A DNA stretch of 64,000 nucleotides from Oscillospiraceae bacterium. GTDB lineage: Bacteria > Bacillota > Clostridia > Oscillospirales > Oscillospiraceae. A program made the position numbers and the translations under genes. Location: NCBI GenBank assembly GCA_902765595.1, contig CACXAQ010000004.1, positions 1 to 64,000 of the forward strand. Reading direction: 5' to 3'. The notes under the pieces are model-generated. The model was not told the DNA's origin, ran no database searches, and worked only from the letters and a program-made list of their open reading frames with translations. This document shows, piece after piece, positions 43,390 to 52,720 of this stretch (within the stretch, counting starts at the first letter, position 1; each line of letters opens with the position of its first letter).

Positions 43390-45354
43390 ATGGATCACTT
43401 CAAACTGGTTTCAAATTATCGTCCCACCGGCGATCAGCCGGAGGCCATTGACGCGCTTGCGACCGCCATTGAAAACGGGATCGACGAGCAGGTCCTTCTG
43501 GGCGTGACCGGGTCGGGCAAGACCTTTACCATGGCAAACGTCATCGCGCGGCTGAATCGTCCCACTTTGGTGCTGGCCCACAACAAGACCCTGGCGGCCC
43601 AGCTGTGCAGCGAGTTCAAGGAGTTCTTCCCGGAAAACGCCGTGGAGTACTTCGTGTCCTATTACGACTACTACCAGCCCGAGGCCTATATCCCCCATAC
43701 GGACACCTATATCGAAAAAGATGCCTCCATCAACGATGAGATCGAGCGGCTGCGCCACAGCGCCACCTCCAGCCTTTTCGAGCGGCGGGATGTGATCGTG
43801 GTGGCCTCCGTCTCCTGCATTTACGGCCTGGGGGACCCCATCGACTATGCCAACATGGTCATCTCCCTGCGGCCGGGTCAGACCCGAAATTTTGACGAGC
43901 TGCTGCATAAGCTCATCGAGATCCGCTACGAGCGCAACGACATCGCCTTTGAGCGCAACAAGTTCCGAGTCCGGGGCGACACGGTGGAGATCTTCCCGGC
44001 CTACTCCAACGACAGGGCCATCCGGGTGGAGTTCTTCGGGGACGAGGTGGACCGGATCAGCGAGATCAACGTGGTCACCGGCGCGCCGACCCGGGTGCTG
44101 AACCATGTGGCCATCTATCCGGCCAGCCACTACGTCACCACCAAGGAGAAAATGGCCGCCGCCATCGACCGCATTCGCGCCGAGTGCGATGAGCGGGTGC
44201 GCTGGTTCGAGGAAAACAACAAGCTGCTGGAGGCCCAGCGTATCCGGCAGCGGACGGATTATGACATTGAGATGATGCAGGAGCTGGGCTACTGCTCCGG
44301 CATCGAGAACTATTCCCGTGTCATCTCCAACCGGGCTCCCGGAAGCCCCCCCATGACGCTGCTGGACTATTTCCCCAAGGACTTTCTGCTGTTTGTGGAC
44401 GAGAGCCACGTGACCCTGCCCCAGGTGCGGGCCATGTATCGGGGCGACCGGGCCAGAAAGGAGTCCCTGGTGGACTTCGGCTTCCGGCTGCCTTCCGCCT
44501 TTGATAACCGGCCGCTCAAATTTGACGAGTTCACCCAGCGGATCCATCAGCGGGTCTACGTGTCCGCCACGCCCGGCGAATATGAGCGGGAGCGGGCCGG
44601 CCAGGTGGTGGAGCAGATCATCCGCCCCACGGGCCTGCTGGACCCGGAGATCTTCGTGCGGCCCATCGAAGGCCAGATCGACGATCTGATCGGGGAGATC
44701 AACGGCAAGATCGCCAAGGGCCAGCGGACGCTGGTAACGACGCTGACAAAGAAGATGGCGGAGGATCTCACCGGCTATCTCCAGGGCGCCGGCATCCGCT
44801 GCCGCTATATGCACCATGACATCGGCACCATTGAGCGCATGGAAATCATCCGGGACCTGCGCCTGGGCGAATTTGACGTCCTGGTGGGGATCAACCTCCT
44901 GCGGGAGGGCCTGGATATCCCGGAAGTGGGGCTTGTGGCCATCCTGGATGCGGACAAGGAGGGCTTCCTCCGCAGCGAGACCAGTCTGATCCAGACGGTG
45001 GGCCGCGCCGCCCGCAATGCGGAGAGCTTCGTTATCATGTATGCCGATACCGTCACGCCCTCCATGCGCGCCTGTATCGACGAGACCAACCGCCGCCGCC
45101 GCAAGCAGATGGCCTATAATGAGGCCAACGGCATTGTGCCCAAGACCATTGTAAAGAGTGTGCGGGATCTGATCGAGATCTCCGCCGCGCCCGAGGCCGC
45201 TGCCAAGGCAAACGGCGTGAAGATGACCGAGCGGGAACGCCGGGACCTCATCGCCGATCTGGAGAGCAAGATGCGCAAGGCTGCGCAGATGCTGGAATAC
45301 GAGATCGCCGCGCAGCTGCGCGACGAGATCATTCGCCTGCGGGGCGAGAAGTGA
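43390..45354 (+). CDS. uvrB: Excinuclease ABC subunit B
   Basis: Damage-verifying helicase-like subunit of nucleotide excision repair. At 654 aa it has normal length. Walker A GVTGSGKT, the damage-probing beta-hairpin region [24 protein letters not shown]-like FVDESHV, helicase motif VSATPGEYE, motif [11 protein letters not shown] and a C-terminal UVR domain for UvrC/UvrA contact ([24 protein letters not shown]) are present. The ATG at 43390 is chosen because [17 protein letters not shown] matches the family. polA follows after 9 nt; uvrA and uvrC are not in the window. Confidence 0.96.
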   Translation: MDHFKLVSNYRPTGDQPEAIDALATAIENGIDEQVLLGVTGSGKTFTMANVIARLNRPTLVLAHNKTLAAQLCSEFKEFFPENAVEYFVSYYDYYQPEAYIPHTDTYIEKDASINDEIERLRHSATSSLFERRDVIVVASVSCIYGLGDPIDYANMVISLRPGQTRNFDELLHKLIEIRYERNDIAFERNKFRVRGDTVEIFPAYSNDRAIRVEFFGDEVDRISEINVVTGAPTRVLNHVAIYPASHYVTTKEKMAAAIDRIRAECDERVRWFEENNKLLEAQRIRQRTDYDIEMMQELGYCSGIENYSRVISNRAPGSPPMTLLDYFPKDFLLFVDESHVTLPQVRAMYRGDRARKESLVDFGFRLPSAFDNRPLKFDEFTQRIHQRVYVSATPGEYERERAGQVVEQIIRPTGLLDPEIFVRPIEGQIDDLIGEINGKIAKGQRTLVTTLTKKMAEDLTGYLQGAGIRCRYMHHDIGTIERMEIIRDLRLGEFDVLVGINLLREGLDIPEVGLVAILDADKEGFLRSETSLIQTVGRAARNAESFVIMYADTVTPSMRACIDETNRRRRKQMAYNEANGIVPKTIVKSVRDLIEISAAPEAAAKANGVKMTERERRDLIADLESKMRKAAQMLEYEIAAQLRDEIIRLRGEK

Positions 45355-45363
45355 GGAACGAGC

Positions 45364-47919
45364 ATGAAATTGATGATCCTGGACGGCAACAGCATTGTGA
45401 ACCGGGCCTTTTTCGGCGTCCGGCCGCTGAACGCGCCGGACGGCACGCCCACCAACGCCCTCTACGGCTTTCTTGCGATCCTCCAGCGCCTGCTGGACGA
45501 GCAGAAGCCGGACGCCGTTTGCGTCAGCTTTGACCTGAAGGCGCCCACCTTCCGGCATAAGGCCTATGACGGCTATAAGGCCAAGCGGGCCGGGATGCCG
45601 GAGGAGCTGGCCGTGCAGATGCCGATCCTGAAAGAACTGCTGGACGACATGGGCATCCGCCGCTACGAGCTGGAGGGCTATGAGGCGGACGACATTCTGG
45701 GCACCGCCGCGGCCATCTGCGAAAAAGAGGGCTGGAATTGTGTCATCGTCACCGGCGATAAGGACAGCCTGCAGCTGATCAGTGACAAGACCACCGTCTG
45801 CAACGTGAAGACCCGTATGGGGCAGACAGAGACCATCGCCTATACCCCTGACGTGTTCCGGGCGGAGTACGGCTTTGATCCCGCCCGCATGGTGGATCTG
45901 AAAGCCCTGATGGGCGACAGCTCTGACAACATTCCCGGCGTGCCGGGAGTGGGCGAGAAGACGGCCCTGGATCTGCTGCACCGCTACGGCAGCCTGGAGG
46001 ATATCTATCGGGATCTGGACGCGCTGGATGTGAAAGACGGCGTTCGGAAAAAGCTCCGGGAAGGGGAAGAGAGCGCAAGGCTCTCCTATTGGCTTGCCAC
46101 CATCCTGCGGGAAGTGCCGCTGGAGTTTCATCCGGCGGATAATCTCTGGGACCATGATTACAGCCCCGCCCTTTATGAGCTGATGAAGCGACTTGGCTTT
46201 TTGAAATTTATCGAAAAATGGGGCCTGGAGCCCCCGCAGGAGACGGCGGAGGCGGTGGAGCATACGGCGCTGCCCCGGCTGGAACTGGATGCGGAGCAGA
46301 CGGGTCGGCTGGCGGCACGCCTGCCGGAGATCTCGGCCGTCGCAGTCTATCCTCTGGAAGGGCTTGACCGGCTGGAGATCTGTGACGGCGAGAGGGTCTT
46401 CACCCTCGCCTGGAACACCTGCGGCGAGGAATACAACGCCTTTTTGCAGACTCTGTTTTCCCCGCGGGTCCGCAAGATTTCCCATGACTGCAAGGACCTG
46501 ATGGCCCTGCTCCTGGAAGAGGGGCTTTCGATGGAGGGCTTTTTGTTCGATACCGCGCTGGCGGGCTATCTGCTGGAGGCCACCGCATCCGATTACGCGC
46601 CGGAAAAACTCAGTATGCGCTATCTGGGCGAAGAACTCCATGGCGCGGAGGCGGTTTTCCGGCTGCATGTTCCGATGCGGGAAAAACTCCGGCTCCTCGG
46701 GATGGAAAAGCTGTATCTGGAGGCGGAGCTTCCGCTCTGCGGCGTGCTGGCCCGGATGGAGCGCAGCGGTTTTCTGGTGGACCGCAAGGCTCTCTACGAT
46801 TTTGGAGAAAGCCTGAACGCCGGGATCGCCGCCCTGCAGGAATCCATCTGGCAGCAGGCCGGTCGTGAGTTCAACATCAATTCCCCCAAGCAGCTGGGAA
46901 CCGTGCTGTTTGAGGACCTGATGCTGCCCTCCGGAAAAAAGACCAAGACCGGCTGGAGCACCAACGCGGACGTACTGGACAAGCTTCGCGGCAAGCATCC
47001 CATTGTGGATGAGGTGCTGGAATACCGGGAGCTGACCAAGCTGAAATCCACCTATGCCGACGGCCTTCTGAAGGTGATCGGCCCGGACGGGCGCATTCAC
47101 ACCAGCTTTCAGATGACCGTGACGGACACGGGCAGGCTCTCGTCCCGGGAGCCGAACCTGCAGAACATCCCCATTCGCAAAAAGCTGGGCTCTCAGATCC
47201 GCAATATGTTTGTGGCTGCCCCCGGCAAGGTGCTGGTGGACGCGGACTACAGCCAGATCGAGCTGCGGCTCCTGGCCCACATCTCCGGAGACCAGGCCAT
47301 GCAGGAGGCCTTTCTGAGCGGGGAGGACTTCCACGCCGTCACCGCCTCCAAGGTTTTTAACGTCCCCCTGGATCAGGTGAGCTCCACCCTGCGCAGCCGG
47401 GCCAAGGCGGTGAATTTCGGCATTGTTTACGGCATATCCGCCTTCTCTCTCAGCCAGGACATCGGCGTCTATCCCAACGAGGCCAAGGCCTATATGGACG
47501 CCTATCTGGAAAAGTACCACGGCGTGCGGGATTATATGAAGCGCGTGGTGGAGGAGGCAAAGGAAAACGGCTATGTCGCCACGCTTTACGGCCGCCGCCG
47601 GGAGCTGCCCGAGCTCAAGAGCAGCAACTTCAACCTCCGCTCCTTCGGGGAACGGGTGGCACTGAATATGCCCATCCAGGGCACCGCCGCCGACATCATC
47701 AAGCTGGCCATGGTCCATGTGGCCCGGCGTCTGGACCGGGAGGGCCTGGAGGCAAAGCTCCTGCTGCAGGTCCACGACGAACTGATCGTGGAATGCCCGG
47801 AGACCGAGCAGGAGACTGTCAGCTGCATTCTGAAAGAGGAGATGGAAAACGCCGTCTCCCTGTCGGTCCCCCTGACGGTGGAGGTCCACAGCGGCCATAG
47901 CTGGGCGGAGGCGCATTGA
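45364..47919 (+). CDS. polA: DNA polymerase I
   Basis: Repair and Okazaki-fragment polymerase, 851 aa. The N-terminal 5'-3' exonuclease domain (1-290) is intact: LILDGNSIVNRAFFG, EGYEADDILGT, GDSSDNIPGVPGVGEKTA. The middle 3'-5' exonuclease fold lacks the DxE of motif I (AVAVYPLEG instead), although HDCKDL resembles motif II, so proofreading is probably lost, as in many Firmicutes. Polymerase motifs A (DADYSQIELRLLAH), B (RSRAKAVNFGIVYG) and C (QVHDELIVE) are intact. It is in a tight run with uvrB and rimI. Confidence 0.96.
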   Translation: MKLMILDGNSIVNRAFFGVRPLNAPDGTPTNALYGFLAILQRLLDEQKPDAVCVSFDLKAPTFRHKAYDGYKAKRAGMPEELAVQMPILKELLDDMGIRRYELEGYEADDILGTAAAICEKEGWNCVIVTGDKDSLQLISDKTTVCNVKTRMGQTETIAYTPDVFRAEYGFDPARMVDLKALMGDSSDNIPGVPGVGEKTALDLLHRYGSLEDIYRDLDALDVKDGVRKKLREGEESARLSYWLATILREVPLEFHPADNLWDHDYSPALYELMKRLGFLKFIEKWGLEPPQETAEAVEHTALPRLELDAEQTGRLAARLPEISAVAVYPLEGLDRLEICDGERVFTLAWNTCGEEYNAFLQTLFSPRVRKISHDCKDLMALLLEEGLSMEGFLFDTALAGYLLEATASDYAPEKLSMRYLGEELHGAEAVFRLHVPMREKLRLLGMEKLYLEAELPLCGVLARMERSGFLVDRKALYDFGESLNAGIAALQESIWQQAGREFNINSPKQLGTVLFEDLMLPSGKKTKTGWSTNADVLDKLRGKHPIVDEVLEYRELTKLKSTYADGLLKVIGPDGRIHTSFQMTVTDTGRLSSREPNLQNIPIRKKLGSQIRNMFVAAPGKVLVDADYSQIELRLLAHISGDQAMQEAFLSGEDFHAVTASKVFNVPLDQVSSTLRSRAKAVNFGIVYGISAFSLSQDIGVYPNEAKAYMDAYLEKYHGVRDYMKRVVEEAKENGYVATLYGRRRELPELKSSNFNLRSFGERVALNMPIQGTAADIIKLAMVHVARRLDREGLEAKLLLQVHDELIVECPETEQETVSCILKEEMENAVSLSVPLTVEVHSGHSWAEAH

Positions 47920-48365
47920 TGACTGTTCGGATCGTAGACACAACAGCCGGGCATCTGGATCGGCTGGAAGAACTGGAGAGACTCTGTTTTTCCCTGCCCT
48001 GGACCCGGGAAATGCTGCAGAGCCAATTGCCCGATGAGCAGCACGTTTTTCTGACCGCGGAGGATGACAACGGCGCCGCCCTTGGCTATGTGGGCATGAT
48101 GACGGTGCTGGATGAGGGCTATATCTCCAACGTGGCTGTTGACCCATCCTGCCGCCGGCAGGGGATCGGGGACGCTCTGATCCGTGAGCTGCTGCGCCGC
48201 TGCGAAGAACGCGCCCTCAGCTTCGTCAGCCTTGAGGTGCGGGAGCACAACGAACCCGCCATCGCGCTCTATCGCAAGCACGGCTTCCTGCCTGTCGGAC
48301 TGCGGAAGAATTATTACGAGGCGCCCAGAGAGAACGCCATTATCATGACAAAATACTGGAAATGA
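47919..48365 (+). CDS. rimI: Ribosomal-protein-alanine N-acetyltransferase RimI-like
   Basis: GNAT acetyltransferase of 148 aa, of the RimI type that acetylates the N terminus of ribosomal protein S18 in E. coli. The acetyl-CoA motif is RRQGIGDALI, followed by LEVREHNEPAIALYRKHGFLPVGLRKNYY, typical of RimI. The ATG overlaps the polA stop by one base (TGATG). It lies directly before tsaD, the common rimI-tsaD linkage; tsaB and tsaE are not adjacent. Confidence 0.9.
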   Translation: MTVRIVDTTAGHLDRLEELERLCFSLPWTREMLQSQLPDEQHVFLTAEDDNGAALGYVGMMTVLDEGYISNVAVDPSCRRQGIGDALIRELLRRCEERALSFVSLEVREHNEPAIALYRKHGFLPVGLRKNYYEAPRENAIIMTKYWK

Positions 48366-48375
48366 GGATAGATGC

Positions 48376-49377
48376 ATGAAGATCCTTGCCTTTGAGTCCA
48401 CCTGTGACGAGACTGCTGTGGCTGTTGTGGAGGATGGACGGAGAATCCTGACCGATCAGATCTTTTCCCAGGCGCAGCTCCACGCGGTTTACGGCGGCGT
48501 GGTGCCGGAGATCGCCTCCCGCTGCCATGTGGAGTCCATCTCCATCCTGGCCCAGCGGGCCATCGAGGCCGCCGGCATCACCCGGAAAGAGATCGACGCG
48601 GTGGCCGTATCCTACGCGCCGGGGCTGATCGGCGCGGTGCTGGTGGGGGTGAACTTTGCCAAGGCCACGGCCCTGGCGCTGAATGTACCTCTGATCCCGG
48701 TCCACCATATCCGGGGACATATCGCGGCAAATTACCTTGCCTATCCCGAGCTGGAGCCGCCTTTCCTGTGCCTTGCCATCTCGGGGGGCAACACGATCCT
48801 GGTGGATGTGCGTGGGTATACGGATATGAAGATCCTTGGCGCTACCCGGGACGACGCGGCGGGGGAGTGCTTTGATAAGACCGCCCGCGTTCTCGGCCTG
48901 CCTTATCCCGGCGGGAAGCCCATTGACGAGCTGAGCCAGGGCGGGGACGACACCCGTTACATCTTTCCCAATGCACACGTGGCAGGGAATCCTTACGACA
49001 TGAGTTTTTCCGGTTTGAAGACCGCTGTCATCAACCTGGTCCACAACGCTGAACAGAAAGGGGAGGAGATCGACCGGGCATCCCTGGCGGCCTCCTTCAC
49101 CAAAGCGGTCAGCGACAGTTTGGTGCCCCGCACCGTGGAAGCCGCCAAAGAGCTTGGCTACGGCAAGGTGGTCGTGGCGGGCGGCGTCGCGGCCAATTCC
49201 CGGATCCGGGCGGATTTTCAAAAGGCTGCGAAGGAAAACGGCTTCTCACTGTATATCCCGCCGCTGAAGCTCTGCGGCGATAACGGCGCCATGATCGGGG
49301 CCCAGGGCTACTATGAGTATCTGGCAGGGGTCCGGGCCGGCAGCGACTTGAACGCATACGCCACCATGGAACTGTAA
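48376..49377 (+). CDS. tsaD: tRNA N6-adenosine threonylcarbamoyltransferase TsaD
   Basis: Transfers the threonylcarbamoyl group to A37 of ANN-decoding tRNAs (t6A). At 333 aa it has normal length. ASKHA-fold features: AFESTCDETAVAVVEDG, the metal motif HHIRGHIAAN, SGGNTILVDVRGY and a C-terminal LCGDNGAMIGAQGYYEY. It partners with TsaB and TsaE, encoded elsewhere. It begins 10 nt after rimI; radC follows after 26 nt. Confidence 0.96.
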   Translation: MKILAFESTCDETAVAVVEDGRRILTDQIFSQAQLHAVYGGVVPEIASRCHVESISILAQRAIEAAGITRKEIDAVAVSYAPGLIGAVLVGVNFAKATALALNVPLIPVHHIRGHIAANYLAYPELEPPFLCLAISGGNTILVDVRGYTDMKILGATRDDAAGECFDKTARVLGLPYPGGKPIDELSQGGDDTRYIFPNAHVAGNPYDMSFSGLKTAVINLVHNAEQKGEEIDRASLAASFTKAVSDSLVPRTVEAAKELGYGKVVVAGGVAANSRIRADFQKAAKENGFSLYIPPLKLCGDNGAMIGAQGYYEYLAGVRAGSDLNAYATMEL

Positions 49378-49403
49378 GATAGATAGAAAAAGGGGGACTC
49401 CCA

Positions 49404-50093
49404 ATGGGGATCCATGACGGTCATCGGCAGCGCCTGCGCGAAAGCTTTCTGCAAAGCGGACTGAGCGGGTTTCATTCCATCACGGCCCTGGAGCTGCTGC
49501 TGGGCTATTCCATCCCGCGGAAAGACACCAATCCCATCGCTCACGGGCTTCTGGAGCGCTTTGGCTCCCTGCAAAACGTGTTCGACGCCTCCGAACAGGA
49601 GCTTTGTGAAGTGGAAGGGGTGGGGCCCAACACGGCCGTGCTTTTGCGTTTGATCCCCCAGATCATGCGTAAAAGCGCGGTAGACAAGGCTGCCGAGCTC
49701 ACCGTGATCAGCTCTGTCCAGAATGCGAAGGACTATCTGATGCCTTACTTCCTCTATGAGCGGGATGAGCTGGCCATGATGCTCTGCCTGGACAGCCAGA
49801 ACAGAGTGATAAAATGCACAGAGCTCTCCCGCGGCATCGTGAACGCGGTGAATATCGATATGCGCCGCGTACTGGAGACTGCGCTGAAAAATCGCGCTGT
49901 CAGCGTGATCCTTGCGCACAATCACCCGGACGGCGTCGCCGGTTATTCCCGGGAGGATGACCAGACGACAAGGCAGATCTATATGTCCCTGAAAACGGTG
50001 GGCATCAGCCTTTTCGACCATTTGATCTTTGCCTCGGAGGACGTCTTCTCCTACCGAAACTCCGGAGCGCTGGATTTGTGCACCTATCTGTGA
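49404..50093 (+). CDS. radC: RadC-family JAB1/MPN-domain protein
   Basis: A 229-aa protein historically named DNA repair protein RadC; the true role is unresolved. An N-terminal helix-hairpin-helix-like region (LEVEGVGPNTAVLL-like segment at about 60-85) is followed by a JAB/MPN metal-binding domain with HNHPDGVAGYSREDDQTT (HxH and distal Ser, Asp). The usual HNHPSG reads HNHPDG here. AAAAGGGGGA precedes the ATG. It closes the uvrB-polA-rimI-tsaD-radC run. Confidence 0.92.
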   Translation: MGIHDGHRQRLRESFLQSGLSGFHSITALELLLGYSIPRKDTNPIAHGLLERFGSLQNVFDASEQELCEVEGVGPNTAVLLRLIPQIMRKSAVDKAAELTVISSVQNAKDYLMPYFLYERDELAMMLCLDSQNRVIKCTELSRGIVNAVNIDMRRVLETALKNRAVSVILAHNHPDGVAGYSREDDQTTRQIYMSLKTVGISLFDHLIFASEDVFSYRNSGALDLCTYL

Positions 50094-50556
50094 ACGGGTT
50101 GTTATGGAAACTAAAAATTGTTGTTTTTTTGTAACCCACCTTCGTTTGCGGCGTCGACATATTTTTCCTGATTTGTCGAAAAAGCCCGTCACTTCGACAA
50201 AAAATCAGTGTGGAAAAAGCTGTTGAAAATGTTGATAACTCTTTGAAGAACTTTTATCCCCTGCGATTATGTTACTCTTTTTCCGGCGCGCAGGAGGGAC
50301 GGGAATATTGCTTTTCATCACTCTTTCTGTAACTTTTTTGCCTATGGAATCCCGCTGAAGCCACGCCCGATTCCAAAGCGAGAACATAGTTGATCGAGAG
50401 TATACAGATAGTAATTTTTTCTGCAGACAGAGATGCTTTTCTTGATTGCTGCTCGTTTTTTGACGGGATACGGCGTTCCCTGAGAACGTCCTTTGGGAAC
50501 TTTTTGTTGACTATTCATGCCGGATGTGCTAAACTAGCAAGGCTTGAGTGAGAATT
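50094..50556. other. 463-bp AT-rich non-coding region with DnaA-like and Spo0A-like boxes
   Basis: No credible gene in either strand. It contains an inverted pair of TTGTCGAA/TTCGACAA (50173-50180 and 50193-50200), matching the Spo0A box core, and a weaker third (GTCGACAT, 50153-50160). Nine bases later a tandem of 9-mers resembling the DnaA box TGTGGATAA follows: TGTGGAAAA (50209-50217), TGTTGAAAA (50221-50229) and TGTTGATAA (50230-50238). The rest is T-rich, ending in the tRNA promoter. The role is unknown. Confidence 0.5.
50507..50535 (+). promoter_or_regulatory. Sigma-A promoter of tRNA-Thr
   Basis: TTGACT (50507-50512), 17-nt spacer, TAAACT (50530-50535), 22 nt before the mature tRNA 5' end. 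Confidence 0.8.
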
Positions 50557-50632
50557 GCTGGTATAGCTCAGTCGGTAGAGCAGCTGATTCGTAATCAGCA
50601 GGTCGTGTGTTCGAGTCACATTACCAGCTCCA
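50557..50632 (+). tRNA. tRNA-Thr (CGT)
   Basis: A 76-nt tRNA. The acceptor stem GCTGGTA pairs with TACCAGC; D-arm with AGCTCAGTCGGTAGAGC; anticodon stem GCTGA/TCAGC with loop TTCGTAA, giving anticodon CGT (Thr, codon ACG); T-loop TTCGAGT. Discriminator T and an encoded CCA end at 50632. It has its own promoter and terminator, so it is a solitary transcription unit. Confidence 0.95.
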
Positions 50633-50635
50633 TAG

Positions 50636-50678
50636 GGAAGCCCTGAAATCACGGAATTTCAGGGCTTCCTTTTTTTTG
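50636..50678 (+). terminator. Rho-independent terminator of tRNA-Thr
   Basis: Perfect 14-bp stem GGAAGCCCTGAAAT / ATTTCAGGGCTTCC with a 6-nt loop, followed by an uninterrupted T-run. Confidence 0.95.
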
Positions 50679-50685
50679 CTGTCTC

Positions 50686-50694
50686 TGTTATAAT
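50686..50694 (+). promoter_or_regulatory. Extended -10 promoter of the DUF4428-like gene
   Basis: TGT followed by TATAAT, just downstream of the tRNA terminator and about 60 nt before the start codon. Confidence 0.55.
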
Positions 50695-50755
50695 GAACTG
50701 TAACGAATGGTACGGGGACGGCTTGACTGCTTGATTCGAAAAGGAGGGCATAGCT

Positions 50756-51607
50756 ATGGGGCTTTTTGACAAGAAATATTGCAGTATCTGTAATGAGAAG
50801 ATCGGCCTGTTCGGCAACCGTAAGCTTGAGGACGGGAACCTTTGCAAGAATTGTGCGTCCAAATTGTCCCCCTGGTTCAGCGAGCGCCGCCAAAGCAGCG
50901 TTTCGGATATTCGGGAGCAGTTGGCCTATCGCGAGGATAATCGCGCCGCAGTCAGCGCTTTCCATGTCACTCGCAGTCTTGGCCTGCATACCAAGGTCCT
51001 GCTGGATGAGGACGCCCGTAAGTTCATGGTGACTGCTGCCAAAGACTATGCGGAGGCGAATCCCGATGTGCTGGATCTTGCCCAGGTCACCGGCTGTGAT
51101 CTGGATATCGACGAGCATAAGCGGGAACTGCGCCATCCGGACAAGGATGGAAAGCAGATCAGTTATGTCCCGCCTCGTTATGAGTATTCTTATGACTTCT
51201 ATGTCATTATCCATGTGAATCATCCCTATTTTGACCAGATGCGCTTCCGGCTCAACTCCGGTGCCGTTGAGGTGGGCCAGAGCCGGATCGGCGATACGGT
51301 ATCTATGGCTGCGCGCCGCGCCGGCATGCCGGGGCCGAGCGTGAAAGCGCAGATCGTCGGCGGTGTACTGAGTGCGCTTGCGGGGCAGACTCAGATCACA
51401 AAGACCTGGAACGCGGAATACGATCGTTATCTGTCCATGGGGCAGGAGATCTGCGATGTGCTGACCCGGGCCAGGCAGGAGATCCGAGAGGAAGCAGCTG
51501 AGCAGAACGCACCCAAGAAAGCGGTCCTCTGTCCTTACTGCGGGGCGACGACGATCCCCGATGCGGCGGGCCGCTGTGAATACTGCGGGGGTCCCGTGGG
51601 CGATTGA
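50756..51607 (+). CDS. DUF4428-like zinc-ribbon protein
   Basis: A 283-aa soluble protein with an N-terminal zinc-ribbon, CSIC..LCKNC (about 8-37; DUF4428-like), a middle domain rich in beta strands (about 70-235) containing RYEYSYDFYVIIHVNHPYFDQMRFRLNSG, and a C-terminal second zinc ribbon CPYCGATTIPDAAGRCEYCGG. No enzymatic motif is seen. Such proteins are common in Clostridia, and the twin zinc ribbons suggest a scaffold or nucleic-acid/protein-binding role; this is inference. AAGGAGGG lies upstream of the ATG. Confidence 0.8.
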   Translation: MGLFDKKYCSICNEKIGLFGNRKLEDGNLCKNCASKLSPWFSERRQSSVSDIREQLAYREDNRAAVSAFHVTRSLGLHTKVLLDEDARKFMVTAAKDYAEANPDVLDLAQVTGCDLDIDEHKRELRHPDKDGKQISYVPPRYEYSYDFYVIIHVNHPYFDQMRFRLNSGAVEVGQSRIGDTVSMAARRAGMPGPSVKAQIVGGVLSALAGQTQITKTWNAEYDRYLSMGQEICDVLTRARQEIREEAAEQNAPKKAVLCPYCGATTIPDAAGRCEYCGGPVGD

Positions 51608-51649
51608 TCCGCGCCGTGTCCGCGACAGGTTTTTCTGCCACGTGTGTGT

Positions 51650-51800
51650 ATAATGACTATATGATGGCGAAAAGCGAAAAAGCTTTTCGCCGCGCAGCTT
51701 TGCTGCGCAGCAAAACAGCAGGGCTGTTTTGCCAACTACTCATTGCAATGAGCGTCGGGCGAATGATTTTGAGAAGCATTCGCCATCCGATGATCATTAT
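51650..51800. repeat. Multi-hairpin inverted-repeat element, copy C (151 bp)
   Basis: Same orientation as copy B. Terminal repeats are 51650-51671 (ATAATGACTATATG start) and 51779-51800 (ending CCGATGATCATTAT). It lacks the two hairpin modules nearest the CCGATGATCAT end (GCTGCCAA and GCGAAATCAATC types); the GCGAATGATT-type hairpin joins directly to the terminal repeat. It lies 26 nt before the dagK-like start, so it is probably in that leader. With the preceding T, its left end spells TATAAT (51649-51654). Confidence 0.85.
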
Positions 51801-51826
51801 GATTGGAATAGCTGAGGTTTATTGAT

Positions 51827-52720
51827 ATGACGATCCCGGACAAAAATGCGCTGCTGATCATCAACCCCGTTGCGGGGAGAAAACAGATCCAGCGCTATGT
51901 TGTCCAGATCGTCCGCTCGCTGATGGATAAGGGCTATCTGGTCACGACGATGGTCACGGCCGGCCGGACGGACGCAAGAGATTGGACCGCTCGATTTGGC
52001 GCCGATTTTGATCTGGTCGTCTGCGCCGGAGGTGACGGAACGCTGAATGAATGCGCCAGCGGGATGGCGGAAGCGGATCTTTCGATTCCGCTTGGCTATA
52101 TCCCCTGCGGCAGCACAAATGATTTTGCCGCTGCCCATGGCCTGTCCACAGACATCCCGGTTGAAGCGGAACGCATCGCGGGAGGGTGCAGGAAGCGGTA
52201 TGACCTGGGCTGCTTTGGGGAACGATACTTCTTGCATCACGCCCTGTTCGGAGCCTTTACCTGGATGGCGTATTCCACCGATCAGGAGCAAAAGAACGTG
52301 CTGGGCTACGGAGCCTATGTTCTGGATGCGCTGAAGAATCTGTCAAAGCTGAAACCGATTCCTCTTTCGATCTCAGCCGACGGTGTTGAGACGGAGGGGG
52401 AGTATGTGTTCGGCGTGGTCAGCACCAACCGATACATCGCAGGCATTTATGAGCTGCCGGAGGAACTTGCAGGCGAGGCGGACGGAAGGCTGGCGGCGGT
52501 GCTGATCCAGACGCCGAAAACCGTGTTGGATTGGGATTCTTTGGCTCACAGCCTACTTACCGGGGACCTCCAGTGCCCGCTGCTCACAATCCTGACGGCG
52601 CAGGAGTTTTGGATCCGACCGCGGGAGGAGATGGAATGGTCTCTGGACGGCGAGAGCTCCGGCAAGCGCCCAGAGGTTCGAATCCGTACAAAACAAGCGT
52701 TTTTATCGCTGCAGGGATAA
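51827..52720 (+). CDS. Diacylglycerol/lipid kinase family protein
   Basis: Cytosolic lipid kinase of the DagK/YegS type, 297 aa, phosphorylating diacylglycerol or a related lipid. Motifs: LIINPVAGRK near the N terminus and the nucleotide-binding GGDGTLNECASGM (about 67-79), with PLGYIPCGSTNDFA. In a cell using LTA synthase, diacylglycerol released during polymer synthesis is recycled by this enzyme class, fitting the LTA-synthase-like gene at 31 kb. It is bracketed by oppositely oriented repeat copies C and D; its stop codon touches copy D. Confidence 0.9.
   Translation: MTIPDKNALLIINPVAGRKQIQRYVVQIVRSLMDKGYLVTTMVTAGRTDARDWTARFGADFDLVVCAGGDGTLNECASGMAEADLSIPLGYIPCGSTNDFAAAHGLSTDIPVEAERIAGGCRKRYDLGCFGERYFLHHALFGAFTWMAYSTDQEQKNVLGYGAYVLDALKNLSKLKPIPLSISADGVETEGEYVFGVVSTNRYIAGIYELPEELAGEADGRLAAVLIQTPKTVLDWDSLAHSLLTGDLQCPLLTILTAQEFWIRPREEMEWSLDGESSGKRPEVRIRTKQAFLSLQG

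Noticed and set aside
43411..48147. 1578-codon open frame on the minus strand
   Set aside because: It lies antisense to uvrB and polA, whose plus-strand products match their families end to end. The translation is low-complexity shadow sequence typical of GC-rich antisense frames.
50205..50387. 60-codon minus-strand frame in the non-coding block
   Set aside because: No ribosome binding site, no recognisable features, and it covers the DnaA-like boxes.
50094..50556. Chromosomal replication origin
   Set aside because: DnaA-like boxes are present, but there is no dnaA/dnaN, no diverging gene polarity, and only three imperfect boxes. Kept as a lower-level finding, not as an origin.
51649..51654. 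TATAAT promoter formed by the end of repeat copy C
   Set aside because: No acceptable -35 hexamer at 16-18 nt and no extended TG, so not called as a promoter.
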